NCBI RefSeq assembly: GCF_046545555.1
Contig: NZ_JBHZTH010000004.1
Location: forward strand, 224,565-288,564
Direction: 5' to 3'
Origin: Winogradskyella sp046545555
GTDB taxonomy: Bacteria > Bacteroidota > Bacteroidia > Flavobacteriales > Flavobacteriaceae
Length of the DNA: 64,000 bases
The stretch's first letter is position 1, and each line of letters begins with the position of its first letter. A program made the position numbers and the translations under genes. The notes below the pieces were generated by a model that searched no databases, was not told the DNA's origin, and saw only the letters and a program-made list of their open reading frames with translations. This document shows positions 44,223-53,271 of this stretch, one piece after another.

Positions 44223-45113
44223 ATGATTAGAACATTTTTGAAATTATTAGTTTTAATATTGTGTTTCTCTTTTATTAATTGCGAACAAACGCAATCGAAT
44301 AATAAAGTAACTAATGTTTCTAAAACTTCATATAAATATAGAGATATAGATAACGAAGAATTAATTTTTGATTATTACAGACCCAAACAATCTATTGAGA
44401 ATCTACCTTTAATTGTATATGTTCATGGTGGTGGATTTTACACAGGTAAACGCGATGATAAAAATATAGTAAACTTTGCCCATCAATTAGTTAATAATAA
44501 TTATGCTATGATATCAATATCGTATAGATTGACTAGAGATAAAAAGCTAAATTGTAAAACAAAAACAAAAGATAAAATAAAGGCTTTCGATTCTGTATCT
44601 GAAGATATTAGCTATGCTATTAATTTTATTTTAGATCACAAATTGAAATTAAAAGTTGATAGTAGTAAAATAATAATTGCAGGTACCAGCGCTGGAGCGG
44701 AATCTATATTAAATTTAGTATATACAACTAACAAAGCTATGCTTCCTGAAAATTTTAAATTCGCTGGTATTATTAGCAGATCTGGTGCTATAAGATCATT
44801 GGACGCCATTGATAAGTCATCTTCAGTACCAATTCAATTTTTTCATGGTACTAATGATGCTTTAGTCCCATATGACATTGGTTCTCATCATGGTTGTACT
44901 TTAAATGAAGATGGATACCTAAAACTTTATGGATCTAAAGCTATAGCCAACCATCTAAAAAAAATTAACGCGCCATATTATCTAGTAACTCTAAAAAATG
45001 GAGATCATGGTATGAATATGCTACCAAAGGAAGTGTTTCTCAATGAATCTTTACTTTTTTTAAATAGTATTAGAGCTGGCACCAAAATTGAACAAACCGA
45101 ACTTTTCTATTAG
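44223..45113 (+). CDS. Lipoprotein alpha/beta-hydrolase (esterase/peptidase)
   Basis: The 296-residue protein has a lipoprotein-like N-terminus (Cys20 after FSFIN), the oxyanion motif HGGG at 68-71, the nucleophile elbow GTSAG (Ser156), Asp212 in GTNDALVP and His262 in GDHG. It belongs to the carboxylesterase/BD-FAE-like group and would act at the periplasmic face or surface. A basic loop (about 105-122) is unusual. It is transcribed after the SbtA unit but separated by two hairpins, so it is likely its own transcript. Confidence 0.8.
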   Translation: MIRTFLKLLVLILCFSFINCEQTQSNNKVTNVSKTSYKYRDIDNEELIFDYYRPKQSIENLPLIVYVHGGGFYTGKRDDKNIVNFAHQLVNNNYAMISISYRLTRDKKLNCKTKTKDKIKAFDSVSEDISYAINFILDHKLKLKVDSSKIIIAGTSAGAESILNLVYTTNKAMLPENFKFAGIISRSGAIRSLDAIDKSSSVPIQFFHGTNDALVPYDIGSHHGCTLNEDGYLKLYGSKAIANHLKKINAPYYLVTLKNGDHGMNMLPKEVFLNESLLFLNSIRAGTKIEQTELFY

Positions 45114-45176
45114 AAAAGAGTATATTGGACTATTCAGTAGACATAGCTTTTTTAAACTTGATAAATAATATTATAA

Positions 45177-45653
45177 ATGGATAGAATAATAAAAAGGTTT
45201 TATGATTCTTTTACAGACTTAGATGCAGATAAAATGGTGTCGTACTATCATGACGACATTATTTTTGAAGATCCTGCATTTGGTGTTTTAGAGGGCGATA
45301 GAGCAAAGGCAATGTGGCAAATGTTATGCGAATCTCAAAAAGGAAAAGACTTTAAAGTAATAGCATCGGACATAAAAGAAAATAGTGATACTGGCTCTGC
45401 CCATTGGGAAGCATATTATATTTTTAGTAAAACTGGCCGTAAAGTTCATAATAAGATTGATGCCGAATTTAAGATTAAAGACGGACTTATTATTAGACAT
45501 ACAGATCATTTTAACTTACATAATTGGGCTAAACAAGCACTAGGTTTTAAAGGTTTGATTATGGGAAGAACGTCATATTTTAAATCTAAACTCAATACTC
45601 AGACTAATTATATGTTAGATAAATATATAAATGAAAAAAAGCTATCTAGTTAG
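45177..45653 (+). CDS. NTF2-like (SnoaL-type) fold protein
   Basis: The 158-residue protein has the NTF2-like start YDSFTDLDADKMVSYYHDDIIFEDPAFG (about 9-36, core HDDIIFEDP) and a beta-rich body. Such domains serve as isomerases, dehydratases or ligand-binding proteins; the active site is not clear. The C-terminal 35 residues are a Lys-rich extension. It follows the esterase gene by 63 nt. Confidence 0.75.
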   Translation: MDRIIKRFYDSFTDLDADKMVSYYHDDIIFEDPAFGVLEGDRAKAMWQMLCESQKGKDFKVIASDIKENSDTGSAHWEAYYIFSKTGRKVHNKIDAEFKIKDGLIIRHTDHFNLHNWAKQALGFKGLIMGRTSYFKSKLNTQTNYMLDKYINEKKLSS

Positions 45654-45670
45654 GACATGGATAGCTTTTT
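45635..45670 (+). terminator. Terminator overlapping the NTF2-like gene end
   Basis: AAAAAGCTATC pairs with GATAGCTTTTT; the stop codon lies in the loop. Confidence 0.7.
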
Positions 45671-45755
45671 ATAAAGTAATGTTTCTTTTTAGGGACTTTA
45701 AAAGTTTACTGTATGTTTCATCACAACATGTAAAAGTCAAATTTTATGCCAAAAA

Positions 45756-46304
45756 CTAACTGTAGTCTTGTATTTTGCCTTCCACCCCTTTGTAAAAATT
45801 TTTCATAAATATAAAATCTGCTTCTAAATCGTCTGTTGTATAGAAGGGTTCTGATATTCTATTCTGTTTATTTTTAAAATCTAATGTAAACATTATAATT
45901 GGGACATTTGCCTCCTTTGCTATATAATAGAAACCTGTTTTCCAAGTTTCAACTTTTTTTCTGGTTCCCTCTGGTGCTAATGTTAAACGAAATTCATCCT
46001 CATCTTTAAATAACTTAGCAATTGCTTCAACTTTATTCTGGCCAGGTGTTCTGTCTATTGGCCTACCTCCTATTGCCTTAAAATAATAATTTAAAGGCCA
46101 CTTAAAAAGTTCTTTTTTTCCAATGAAATTAGTTTTAACGGCAGTTATTTTGCGCAAAAATAAACCTATAAAGAAATCATGCCAACTAGTATGTGGTGCG
46201 GCTATAATTACAGCCTTTTTAATGGTATCTTGAGAAAAATTTGTGTTTCCAACAATTTTCCAGCCCCATATTTTAAAATAAATAAATTTTGCTAACCTAC
46301 GCAT
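45756..46304 (-). CDS. Lysophospholipid acyltransferase (PlsC-like)
   Basis: The 182-residue protein has the HX4D motif APHTSWHDF (about 35-43), the substrate motif APEGTRK (about 110-116) and IDRTPG. It is short, as in the PlsC-like enzymes beside LPS genes. It would acylate a phosphatidate-type or lipid A-type substrate at the inner membrane. It starts 1 nt after the kdnB stop, so it is the last gene of this operon. Confidence 0.85.
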   Translation of the reverse strand: MRRLAKFIYFKIWGWKIVGNTNFSQDTIKKAVIIAAPHTSWHDFFIGLFLRKITAVKTNFIGKKELFKWPLNYYFKAIGGRPIDRTPGQNKVEAIAKLFKDEDEFRLTLAPEGTRKKVETWKTGFYYIAKEANVPIIMFTLDFKNKQNRISEPFYTTDDLEADFIFMKNFYKGVEGKIQDYS

Positions 46305-46305
46305 A

Positions 46306-47388
46306 TTACATCTTTTTGTAAAGCGTCATCAGTTTTTCTCTTGTTACTTTAGTTTTCCAGTCTTTACCAATGGCATTTTCCCATAATGGCTCTAGACTCA
46401 AAGCAACATCTATCATAGTATTTATCTGCTGCACATCCAAATCAGCACAAATACCTTGTGGCAACTCTATATTGTGCTTAGCCTTCATTGCCTTAAACAA
46501 GGCAACACCCTCAGGATAATATTCATGTAAGTGATCAAATACAATACAATTACCTATACCGTGTTTAACACCAAGTAAATAACCCAAACCATAGCTCATT
46601 GCATGTGCTACACCAACCTGAGAATAGGCTATACTCATACCACCATGCCAAGAGGCCATCATTAGTTTATCTCGCGCATCTTCTGAATTTAAGGTATCAT
46701 CGAGAAAAATTTCTTTACAAAGATCAAATGCCTTCTCACCATAACTTTGGCTAAATGCATTTAAATATGTACCCTTTAAAGATTCTACACAATGAACAAA
46801 ACAGTCCATACCTGTATAAAACCATTGGTCTTTTGGTACGTCTTTAGTTAATTCTGGATCTAATATAACTTGATCAAAAGGAGTAAAATCACTATTAATA
46901 CCTAATTTTCTATCTGGTCCTGTTAAAATTGTAGTACGAGAAACTTCAGCACCTGTGCCAGAAATAGTTGGAATACCAACATGATAAATCGCAGGGTTTT
47001 TAATTAAATCCCATCCTTGGTAATCTTTAGACTCACCTTTATTTGTTAACATTAAAGATACTGCCTTTGCAACATCCATTACAATACCGCCACCAATACC
47101 AATTATACCAGAAGGCAATTCATTATAATTAAGAATAATATTCTCAACTAATTGGTCTATTTGAGAAGTCTTAGGTTCTTCAGTGGTAGGAATGTAAATA
47201 ATTTTGTCTTTATAAGACAAGGTTATTCTTGAAGTTAACCATCGGTTACCTTTAAAAACATCATCAACATAAAATATGAATGGTGCATTTCGCCCTTTTC
47301 GTTTAGAAGCAAGAATTTCATCGAGTTGATTGAAACTTCCACGTCCAAAAACGACTCTCGACACCATCGGATAATTCTTATATATCAT
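46306..47388 (-). CDS. kdnB: Iron-containing alcohol dehydrogenase, Kdo 8-oxidase (KdnB)-like
   Basis: The 360-residue protein has the NAD-loop IGIGGGIVMDVAKA (about 95-108), TISGTGAEVS (about 141-150) and metal-binding His residues in HAMSYGLGYLLGVKHGIGN. KdnB oxidises the C8 hydroxyl of Kdo, which KdnA then aminates to 8-amino-Kdo. The kdsB gene is 1.4 kb away in the same run, which supports this. KdnA is not visible in the window. Confidence 0.8.
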   Translation of the reverse strand: MIYKNYPMVSRVVFGRGSFNQLDEILASKRKGRNAPFIFYVDDVFKGNRWLTSRITLSYKDKIIYIPTTEEPKTSQIDQLVENIILNYNELPSGIIGIGGGIVMDVAKAVSLMLTNKGESKDYQGWDLIKNPAIYHVGIPTISGTGAEVSRTTILTGPDRKLGINSDFTPFDQVILDPELTKDVPKDQWFYTGMDCFVHCVESLKGTYLNAFSQSYGEKAFDLCKEIFLDDTLNSEDARDKLMMASWHGGMSIAYSQVGVAHAMSYGLGYLLGVKHGIGNCIVFDHLHEYYPEGVALFKAMKAKHNIELPQGICADLDVQQINTMIDVALSLEPLWENAIGKDWKTKVTREKLMTLYKKM

Positions 47389-47449
47389 TTATTACTCTCT
47401 AATCATTAGCAAAAATAAAAACAAACTTTGTATAAACTATGTCTATAAT

Positions 47450-48067
47450 CTAAGTATTTAAATAAAATTGAAACTTTTCTGAAAACAAACCTACGTGATA
47501 CCCATCTACTAAGGCATGATTAACATGAACAGATACATTCATAATTAATTTTTCATTCTGATTTGTAAATTTTGAAAATGCAATTTCTGGTACAGACGCT
47601 TGTCTGCCAGAAGATGGTTCTTTTTGACTTGTAAAAGTAAACCAAGGTAATGCTGAACAATGAATACAGTCTTCGCTATAAACTGGCGGGAATAATTCAT
47701 TTGAATTTTGAATCCTTTCTTTTTCTATTTCAAAATTTTTATTAAATATTTGAAAATCTTCATTAAACTTTATGAATGAAAATCCAAAAGTTTTATCATC
47801 CCTCATTATTGTAGCAGAAGCATGTATAGTTTCATAATCAACAACATCGTCATTAATTATTCTAAGTCTAAAATTTTCGATAGTATTTACAGCTTTCATA
47901 CAATCATGCAAATACCTGACGAAAAAACTCACATTTTGTTCTTTTGCAAATCGATAAGCTTTAGTCACATCAAAAGGTATAACTACGCCAAAATAAGGGT
48001 CTATTAGTTGCCTAAAATGATCGAAAATTTGTTTCCGATTCCAAGTATGAGTATCTAGTTTTCTCAA
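47450..48067 (-). CDS. Chloramphenicol-acetyltransferase-fold acyltransferase
   Basis: The 205-residue protein shows the CAT trimer fold, with RKQIFDHF near the N-terminus and the catalytic segment NHALVDGYH (His184, Asp188), where the usual first His is Asn. Its length is close to CAT (about 213). The gene has a TTG start: no in-frame ATG occurs before codon 57, and TTGA overlaps the stop of the HAD gene. Context among LPS-type genes points to acylation of an envelope substrate, not drug resistance. Confidence 0.75.
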   Translation of the reverse strand: MRKLDTHTWNRKQIFDHFRQLIDPYFGVVIPFDVTKAYRFAKEQNVSFFVRYLHDCMKAVNTIENFRLRIINDDVVDYETIHASATIMRDDKTFGFSFIKFNEDFQIFNKNFEIEKERIQNSNELFPPVYSEDCIHCSALPWFTFTSQKEPSSGRQASVPEIAFSKFTNQNEKLIMNVSVHVNHALVDGYHVGLFSEKFQFYLNT

Positions 48068-48768
48068 TATATAATATTTAAGACGTCAGTTATCGTTTTT
48101 ACAGTTTTAAATGCACTAGAATGACCGTCCTTATGCGAAACTTCTTCATGCTGCCAAGTGGTGTGAAACGGAATATGAATGGCCTGAGATCCCATATTTA
48201 CAAGAGGTAATACGTCTGATTTTAAGGAATTTCCTATCATTAAAAACTCCGATGGTTCTATCTCTAAATGTTGTAATAACTTACTGTAATTTTTCTCTTC
48301 TTTTTCACTCAATACTTCAATATGATGAAAATATTTTAACAAGCCAGAATTCTCTAATTTTCGTTCTTGATCTAATAAATCACCTTTTGTAGCAACAATT
48401 AGCTTATAATCTTTTGATAATGTGCTAAGTACTTGCTCGACTCCAACTAATAGCTCAATAGGTTTATTAATCATGTCTTTACCAATTGCGAGCATTTTAG
48501 AAATAATATCATTAGAAACTGAACCATTAGACAATTCTATAGCTAATTCTATCATCGATAGTACAAAACCTTTAATACCATAGCCGTAAGTTGGTAAATT
48601 TTTAATTTCCATTTTAAAAAGCTCCTGATCTATTTTATTAGGTGTCTCATAAATAGACAGTAATTTACCTACTTCTTCTTCCGCTTCCCTAAAATAAGTT
48701 TCATTTACCCAAAGTGTATCGTCAGCGTCAAAACCAATGACTTTTATATTTGTAAAATCTATTTCCAC
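48064..48768 (-). CDS. HAD-superfamily hydrolase
   Basis: The 234-residue protein has motif I FDADDTLWVNE (about 13-23), LIVATKGD with the motif II Thr, and MIGNSLKSDV (motif IV, about 177-186). Substrate unknown. GTG start at 48768 overlaps kdsB by 10 nt; the stop overlaps the CAT-like gene by 4 nt. It is not a KdsC-type phosphatase by size and motif. Confidence 0.8.
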   Translation of the reverse strand: MEIDFTNIKVIGFDADDTLWVNETYFREAEEEVGKLLSIYETPNKIDQELFKMEIKNLPTYGYGIKGFVLSMIELAIELSNGSVSNDIISKMLAIGKDMINKPIELLVGVEQVLSTLSKDYKLIVATKGDLLDQERKLENSGLLKYFHHIEVLSEKEEKNYSKLLQHLEIEPSEFLMIGNSLKSDVLPLVNMGSQAIHIPFHTTWQHEEVSHKDGHSSAFKTVKTITDVLNIIY

Positions 48769-49487
48769 AAGAGTTTCGCTCTTTCTAAATCTTCTGGCGT
48801 ATCTATTTCAACACCTTGGACTTCTGTTTCTACCATTTTTATACGTTTACCATATTCTAAATATCTAATACATTCTATTTTCTCAGTAGCTTCAATAAAT
48901 TGCATTGGTAAAATAGTAAAGTCTAAAAGAGCTTCTTTTCTAAAGGCATAAATCCCTTTATGCTTAAAATAACGTGTGGCTACTTCCTTATCTCTAGGAA
49001 ATGGAATCGGGCTTCGAGAAAAATATAAGGCAAAGTTATTTTGATCTACAATAACTTTAACTGTATTAGGGTTGTTTATCTCATCCCAATCTTTAATTTC
49101 TACCATTAAAGACGCTAAGTCTATTCCTCTATCATTATCATCTAAAAATACATCTAAAACTTTTTTTAAACTTTCTTTTTCAGTAAATGGCTCATCACCT
49201 TGCACATTAACAACAATATCACAATCTAAATTTGCAACTGCTTCTGCTATTCTATCACTACCAGATTCGTGTTCTTTTTTACTCATTATGGCCTTTCCAC
49301 CATTATCCACAATTTCATTATAAATTATCTTACTATCTGTAACTACATAAACTTCACTAAAAAGTTGAGTGGCAACAGTAGCTTCATAAGTTCTTAGAAT
49401 TACAGATTTACCTGCTAAATTCTTCATCAATTTACCAGGGAAACGAGATGCGCTGTATCGCGCAGGTATCATTGAAATGATCTTCAT
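48759..49487 (-). CDS. kdsB: CMP-Kdo (or CMP-8-amino-Kdo) synthetase
   Basis: The 242-residue cytidylyltransferase has the P-loop-like IPARYSASRFPGKLM (about 7-21), VVNVQGDEPF (about 92-101) and GIYAFRKE. It activates Kdo to CMP-Kdo for lipid A core assembly. With kdnB in the same operon, the substrate may be 8-amino-Kdo. It overlaps the HAD gene by 10 nt. Confidence 0.93.
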   Translation of the reverse strand: MKIISMIPARYSASRFPGKLMKNLAGKSVILRTYEATVATQLFSEVYVVTDSKIIYNEIVDNGGKAIMSKKEHESGSDRIAEAVANLDCDIVVNVQGDEPFTEKESLKKVLDVFLDDNDRGIDLASLMVEIKDWDEINNPNTVKVIVDQNNFALYFSRSPIPFPRDKEVATRYFKHKGIYAFRKEALLDFTILPMQFIEATEKIECIRYLEYGKRIKMVETEVQGVEIDTPEDLERAKLLWK

Positions 49488-49520
49488 ATATCTACTTTGT
49501 ATGTTATCAAAAATAAGGTT

Positions 49521-50102
49521 TTAAGATGATTTTGACGACCTGGAATTTAACTTTTTGTAAAGTCTAAAAACAACATAGAATATCAATAAAACTAAAATCA
49601 TAGCCACTATTGGCAAAAAGATAGATACTACTGCCATAATAATTGAAGTACCAGTCTCTACTGTGGAAATTATTGGATTAGCAAAACCAGCAGTGGACAT
49701 TGTTGATCCTAATCTTGTCGCTCCTGCTGAACTTTTAATTGCGGCAGCAGTACCACCACCTGCGATTATGGCTAAAGCCCAAGTAATTACTGGACTTAAA
49801 TCTGCAATTGTTGACACCATAACTGCAGTACCAGCAATAGTTGCCAAGGGTATAGCAAGAGCATCTAAAATATTATCAATAAACGGTATATAATATGCAG
49901 CTATTTCAACTATAGTCGCAATTCCTAATGTGATAAGTGCAGTAGTACTGCCAATCCAAACCCACGATTCATTGAGTTCCCAAACATTAAAATATGATGC
50001 TAAGCTTAGAGCAAATAAAGGTAAAAAGACTCTGAAACCAACAGAGGCTGCTAATCCAACGCCTAAAAATATACTTAAAATAGTGTCTAACGTTATTTCC
50101 AT
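49521..50102 (-). CDS. DUF4126 membrane protein
   Basis: The 193-residue protein is made of five or six hydrophobic helices with many small residues and GGGTAAAIKSSAGATRLGST (about 110-129), the DUF4126 pattern. Function unknown. The ATG at 50102 is used; a TTG at 50132 opens the same frame but adds only a polar stretch. It lies between a helicase and kdsB on the same strand. Confidence 0.8.
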   Translation of the reverse strand: MEITLDTILSIFLGVGLAASVGFRVFLPLFALSLASYFNVWELNESWVWIGSTTALITLGIATIVEIAAYYIPFIDNILDALAIPLATIAGTAVMVSTIADLSPVITWALAIIAGGGTAAAIKSSAGATRLGSTMSTAGFANPIISTVETGTSIIMAVVSIFLPIVAMILVLLIFYVVFRLYKKLNSRSSKSS

Positions 50103-50143
50103 TTGTGAGTTTTTAGATTTTGACTCATGCAAAAATTCTGTCT

Positions 50144-51583
50144 TTAAATATTCTCTTCTACAAACATATCACCTTTAAAACCAATAAGATACAACTTCTC
50201 TTTAGCTCTAGTAATTGCTGTATATAACCATCTTATATAGTCCTTATCCATTCCATTCGGTAAATAAGGTTGTTCTACAAAAATAGTATTCCATTGCCCT
50301 CCTTGCGATTTATGACATGTAATTGCATAAGAAAATTTCACTTGTAATGCATTAAAAAATTTATTGTTTTTAACACCAAGGAATCTTTTGTAATTAGACT
50401 TTTCCTCTTCAAAATCCTTTGATACCTCTTGGTATAAACGGTTTGACTCTTCATAGCTTAAAGATGCACTTTCTACATTAATCGTGTCTAATAATAAAAC
50501 CGTTTCAAAGGCTGGCATGCGAGGATAATCTACCATTGTTGCTTTAACCTCTGCAAACCTAAAGCCATATAATTCTTTAATACTAAAAATTTCGAGAACT
50601 TCTATAATATCACCATTTGCAATAAAACCAGCTTCTGTTGTTGGTTTTATCCAGAAATAATTATTCTTCACAACCATTAAATAATCACCAGCAGACAATT
50701 CACTTTCGTTAAACAAAATACGTTGACGAATTTGCTGGTTATAAGCATTGGCACGTTTATTACTTCTAACTATAATTGCCGTTTCCTCATAACCTTCATT
50801 GCTATATGCGTCATTAATAGCATCCATTATTTCGTAGCCATCAACTAGCCGAACGATATCCTTGTATCCATGCAAATTAAATTTAAAACTATCATAGAAG
50901 CTGGTTTCTAAAACAGCTCTAAGTTCAGTAGCGTTTTGTAAAATTCCGGAGTCTTGTTCTTGCCTAACCACTTCATCGAGTTCTAATCCCGAAACATCTT
51001 TATTGTAATTTAAACTAAGCTTATTAGCATCTAAAGCTGGACTTAAATCAGATTTTACTGGAGGCAACTGAGCCTTATCGCCAATAAGCAATAATTTGCA
51101 TTGATGACCAGAATATACATACTGCATTAAATCGTCTAATAGGGAGCCATTTTCAAATAGTTTAGAGTCTGATGCTACGTCGGGAATCATTGACGCTTCG
51201 TCTACTATAAAAATGGTGTTTCTATGTTTATTAGGTTGCATAACAAACTTTACGCCACCACCTTTATCCTTTTTAGGGAAATATATTTTTTTATGAATAG
51301 TGAAGGCTTCCTTTTTAGAATAGTTGGAGATTACTTTAGCAGCCCTTCCTGTTGGAGCCAATAAAACAGCGCTTTTTTTTGCTTGCCATAAATTAGAAAC
51401 AACGGTTCCTATTATACTCGTTTTACCAGTACCAGCGTAACCTTTAAGTAGGTAAATGGAATTTGAAGATTTGTCAAATAGAAATTGAGATAACTGCATC
51501 AATACCATATCTTGTTTAGATGTTGGCTGAAACGGAAATTTAGATTTTAACAGTGTGTAAAATGCAGACGCATTAGTAATCAT
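50144..51583 (-). CDS. RecD/Dda-like ATP-dependent DNA helicase
   Basis: The 479-residue protein has Walker A GYAGTGKTS (about 48-56), the Walker B/II motif IFIVDEASM (about 128-136), motif III LLIGDKAQLPP, and the UvrD-like C-terminal elements ITCHKSQGGQW and YTAITRAKEKLYLIG. It is a compact 5'-3' helicase of the RecD2/Dda group. No RecB or RecC is present. It begins the long minus-strand run towards kdsB and plsC. Confidence 0.88.
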   Translation of the reverse strand: MITNASAFYTLLKSKFPFQPTSKQDMVLMQLSQFLFDKSSNSIYLLKGYAGTGKTSIIGTVVSNLWQAKKSAVLLAPTGRAAKVISNYSKKEAFTIHKKIYFPKKDKGGGVKFVMQPNKHRNTIFIVDEASMIPDVASDSKLFENGSLLDDLMQYVYSGHQCKLLLIGDKAQLPPVKSDLSPALDANKLSLNYNKDVSGLELDEVVRQEQDSGILQNATELRAVLETSFYDSFKFNLHGYKDIVRLVDGYEIMDAINDAYSNEGYEETAIIVRSNKRANAYNQQIRQRILFNESELSAGDYLMVVKNNYFWIKPTTEAGFIANGDIIEVLEIFSIKELYGFRFAEVKATMVDYPRMPAFETVLLLDTINVESASLSYEESNRLYQEVSKDFEEEKSNYKRFLGVKNNKFFNALQVKFSYAITCHKSQGGQWNTIFVEQPYLPNGMDKDYIRWLYTAITRAKEKLYLIGFKGDMFVEENI

Positions 51584-51680
51584 AGAAAATTAATATGAAG
51601 CAAGATAGCATTATTCTCTATTTTCTAATCATTTATCTTATTTGCTTCTTATATTTTAATGATTTTTGTTTCGTATAGTT

Positions 51681-51709
51681 TTTGCGAACAAAAAAAAATT
51701 GTAGATTTG
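51681..51709 (+). promoter_or_regulatory. -33/-7 promoter of the membrane-protein/DUF3822/rsmD operon
   Basis: TTTG (51681-51684) and TAGATTTG (51702-51709) are separated by 17 nt. It is the best-formed housekeeping promoter in the window; the leader is about 20 nt. Confidence 0.7.
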
Positions 51710-51736
51710 CGAGAGACCTAATTAATAAACATATAT

Positions 51737-52462
51737 ATGAAAGTAATTATTATTCTTGTACTTATTATATTATTAACCATTGGAATTGTTTGGTTAATTG
51801 ACAAATTTGTTCCTAAAAAATTAAAACCTGTTATAAACATAGTACTTTGGGCGTTAATTATATTTTTAGGATATATCACATTTATGTCTGTTTATAAAGA
51901 AATTAAGTTTAATCAATTAAAGGTTGAACGATACAAAAATGTAATCAATCGTCTTGTAGATATTAGAGATTCTCAGTTGGCTTATAAAGATGTAAACGGC
52001 GAATATGCAGGAGATTTCACAAAGCTAATTGATTTTGTAGAAAATGGTCAAGTACCAATTACACAAAGAAGAGATACTTTAGTTTTAGATGAAGTTAAAA
52101 CTAAAGCTTTTGGTGGTGTTGAAACTATGATGACTTTAACACTTATTGATACGTTAAGTTATTATACCGTTAAAGATTCTATTTTTAAGGGTGATACACG
52201 TTATAAAACTATGGCTGATGTAGGAGTTGGCAAAGAAGGTGCTAAGTTTAAATTACAAGCAGGAAAGTTAGATGATATCCCTGTTTTTGAAGCAAGCGTT
52301 GATAAAGCAATAGTTTTATTTGACCAAGAAGCATACTTAATAGAAAAGGAAAGACAGGCATTTTCTATTGCTGGTGTTAAAGGTCCTTCAGTAAAAATAG
52401 GTTCTATGGAAGAAGTAAACACCAGTGGAAATTGGGGTAAAGATCTTTCAACTAAAGAATAA
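51737..52462 (+). CDS. Two-helix membrane-anchored protein, hypothetical
   Basis: The 241-residue protein has two N-terminal membrane helices (about 3-22 and 33-53) and a soluble domain of about 185 residues. That domain begins with VINRLVDIRDSQLAYKDVNGEYAG (about 69-92), a pilin-like stretch. Function unknown. Its TAA is followed 2 nt later by the DUF3822 start, so the two are co-transcribed. Confidence 0.75.
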   Translation: MKVIIILVLIILLTIGIVWLIDKFVPKKLKPVINIVLWALIIFLGYITFMSVYKEIKFNQLKVERYKNVINRLVDIRDSQLAYKDVNGEYAGDFTKLIDFVENGQVPITQRRDTLVLDEVKTKAFGGVETMMTLTLIDTLSYYTVKDSIFKGDTRYKTMADVGVGKEGAKFKLQAGKLDDIPVFEASVDKAIVLFDQEAYLIEKERQAFSIAGVKGPSVKIGSMEEVNTSGNWGKDLSTKE

Positions 52463-52464
52463 TT

Positions 52465-53271
52465 TTGAAAAAAAATAATATTAAAGAGTTGTCCATTCAA
52501 GTTAATTTGAATGGACTTTCTTTTTGTATTTTAAATAGGTCTAATAACACTATCGAAGTTCTTACATCTATAGCCTTTGAAAATAAATTAACACCATTTG
52601 AAACCCTTAATCGTCTTAAAAAAGAACTGAGCAGTAATACCAGTTTTTCCGATAACTTTAATGCTGTTACTGTAATACACCAAAATGAGTTAACTACCAT
52701 AGTACCTAAAGAGTATTATGATGAAAATCAGAAGGTTGATTATTTAAAATTCAATGCTAAAATCCTTAAAACAGATTTTATTACGCACGATAGTATAGCC
52801 ATTAATAATAGTATTAATGTTTATATACCCTACGTAAATATTAACAACTACATTTTTGAAACTTTTGGTGAATTTATTTACAAACATTCTTCAACGTTAT
52901 TAATAGATTCTATACTTCAAAAAAGCGATATCTCGGAAGGTCCAGTAGTTTACATAAATGTTAATACTGCTACATTTGAACTGTTAGTTTTTAATGAAGA
53001 AAAATTGCAATTATCAAACGTTTTTGAATATCATAGCAAGGAAGACTTTATATATTATGTTTTATTTGTTTTTGAACAACTTGCATTAGACTCTGAAACC
53101 GCTAAAGTTAAACTCAGCGGATCGATAAGTAAAGAAGATGATATTTATAATATATTGTACACCTATGTAAGGCACATCGAGTTTATAGATATAAATATTA
53201 ACTATAGTTTTACAGACACAATAAAAAAAGATAATTTACACTCTTATTACCTAATTCTTAACGCTTTTTAA
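52465..53271 (+). CDS. DUF3822 protein
   Basis: The 268-residue protein starts KELSIQVNLNGLSFCIL at about residue 8, as in DUF3822 proteins encoded beside rsmD in Flavobacteriia. The fold is probably actin-like; function unknown. The start must be TTG at 52465, since no other Met codon occurs anywhere in the protein. Its stop shares a base with the rsmD ATG (TAATG). Confidence 0.8.
   Translation: MKKNNIKELSIQVNLNGLSFCILNRSNNTIEVLTSIAFENKLTPFETLNRLKKELSSNTSFSDNFNAVTVIHQNELTTIVPKEYYDENQKVDYLKFNAKILKTDFITHDSIAINNSINVYIPYVNINNYIFETFGEFIYKHSSTLLIDSILQKSDISEGPVVYINVNTATFELLVFNEEKLQLSNVFEYHSKEDFIYYVLFVFEQLALDSETAKVKLSGSISKEDDIYNILYTYVRHIEFIDININYSFTDTIKKDNLHSYYLILNAF

Noticed and set aside
47450..48067. 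Chloramphenicol resistance gene
   Set aside because: It lies within a native envelope operon, has a changed catalytic pair and shows no mobile element nearby.
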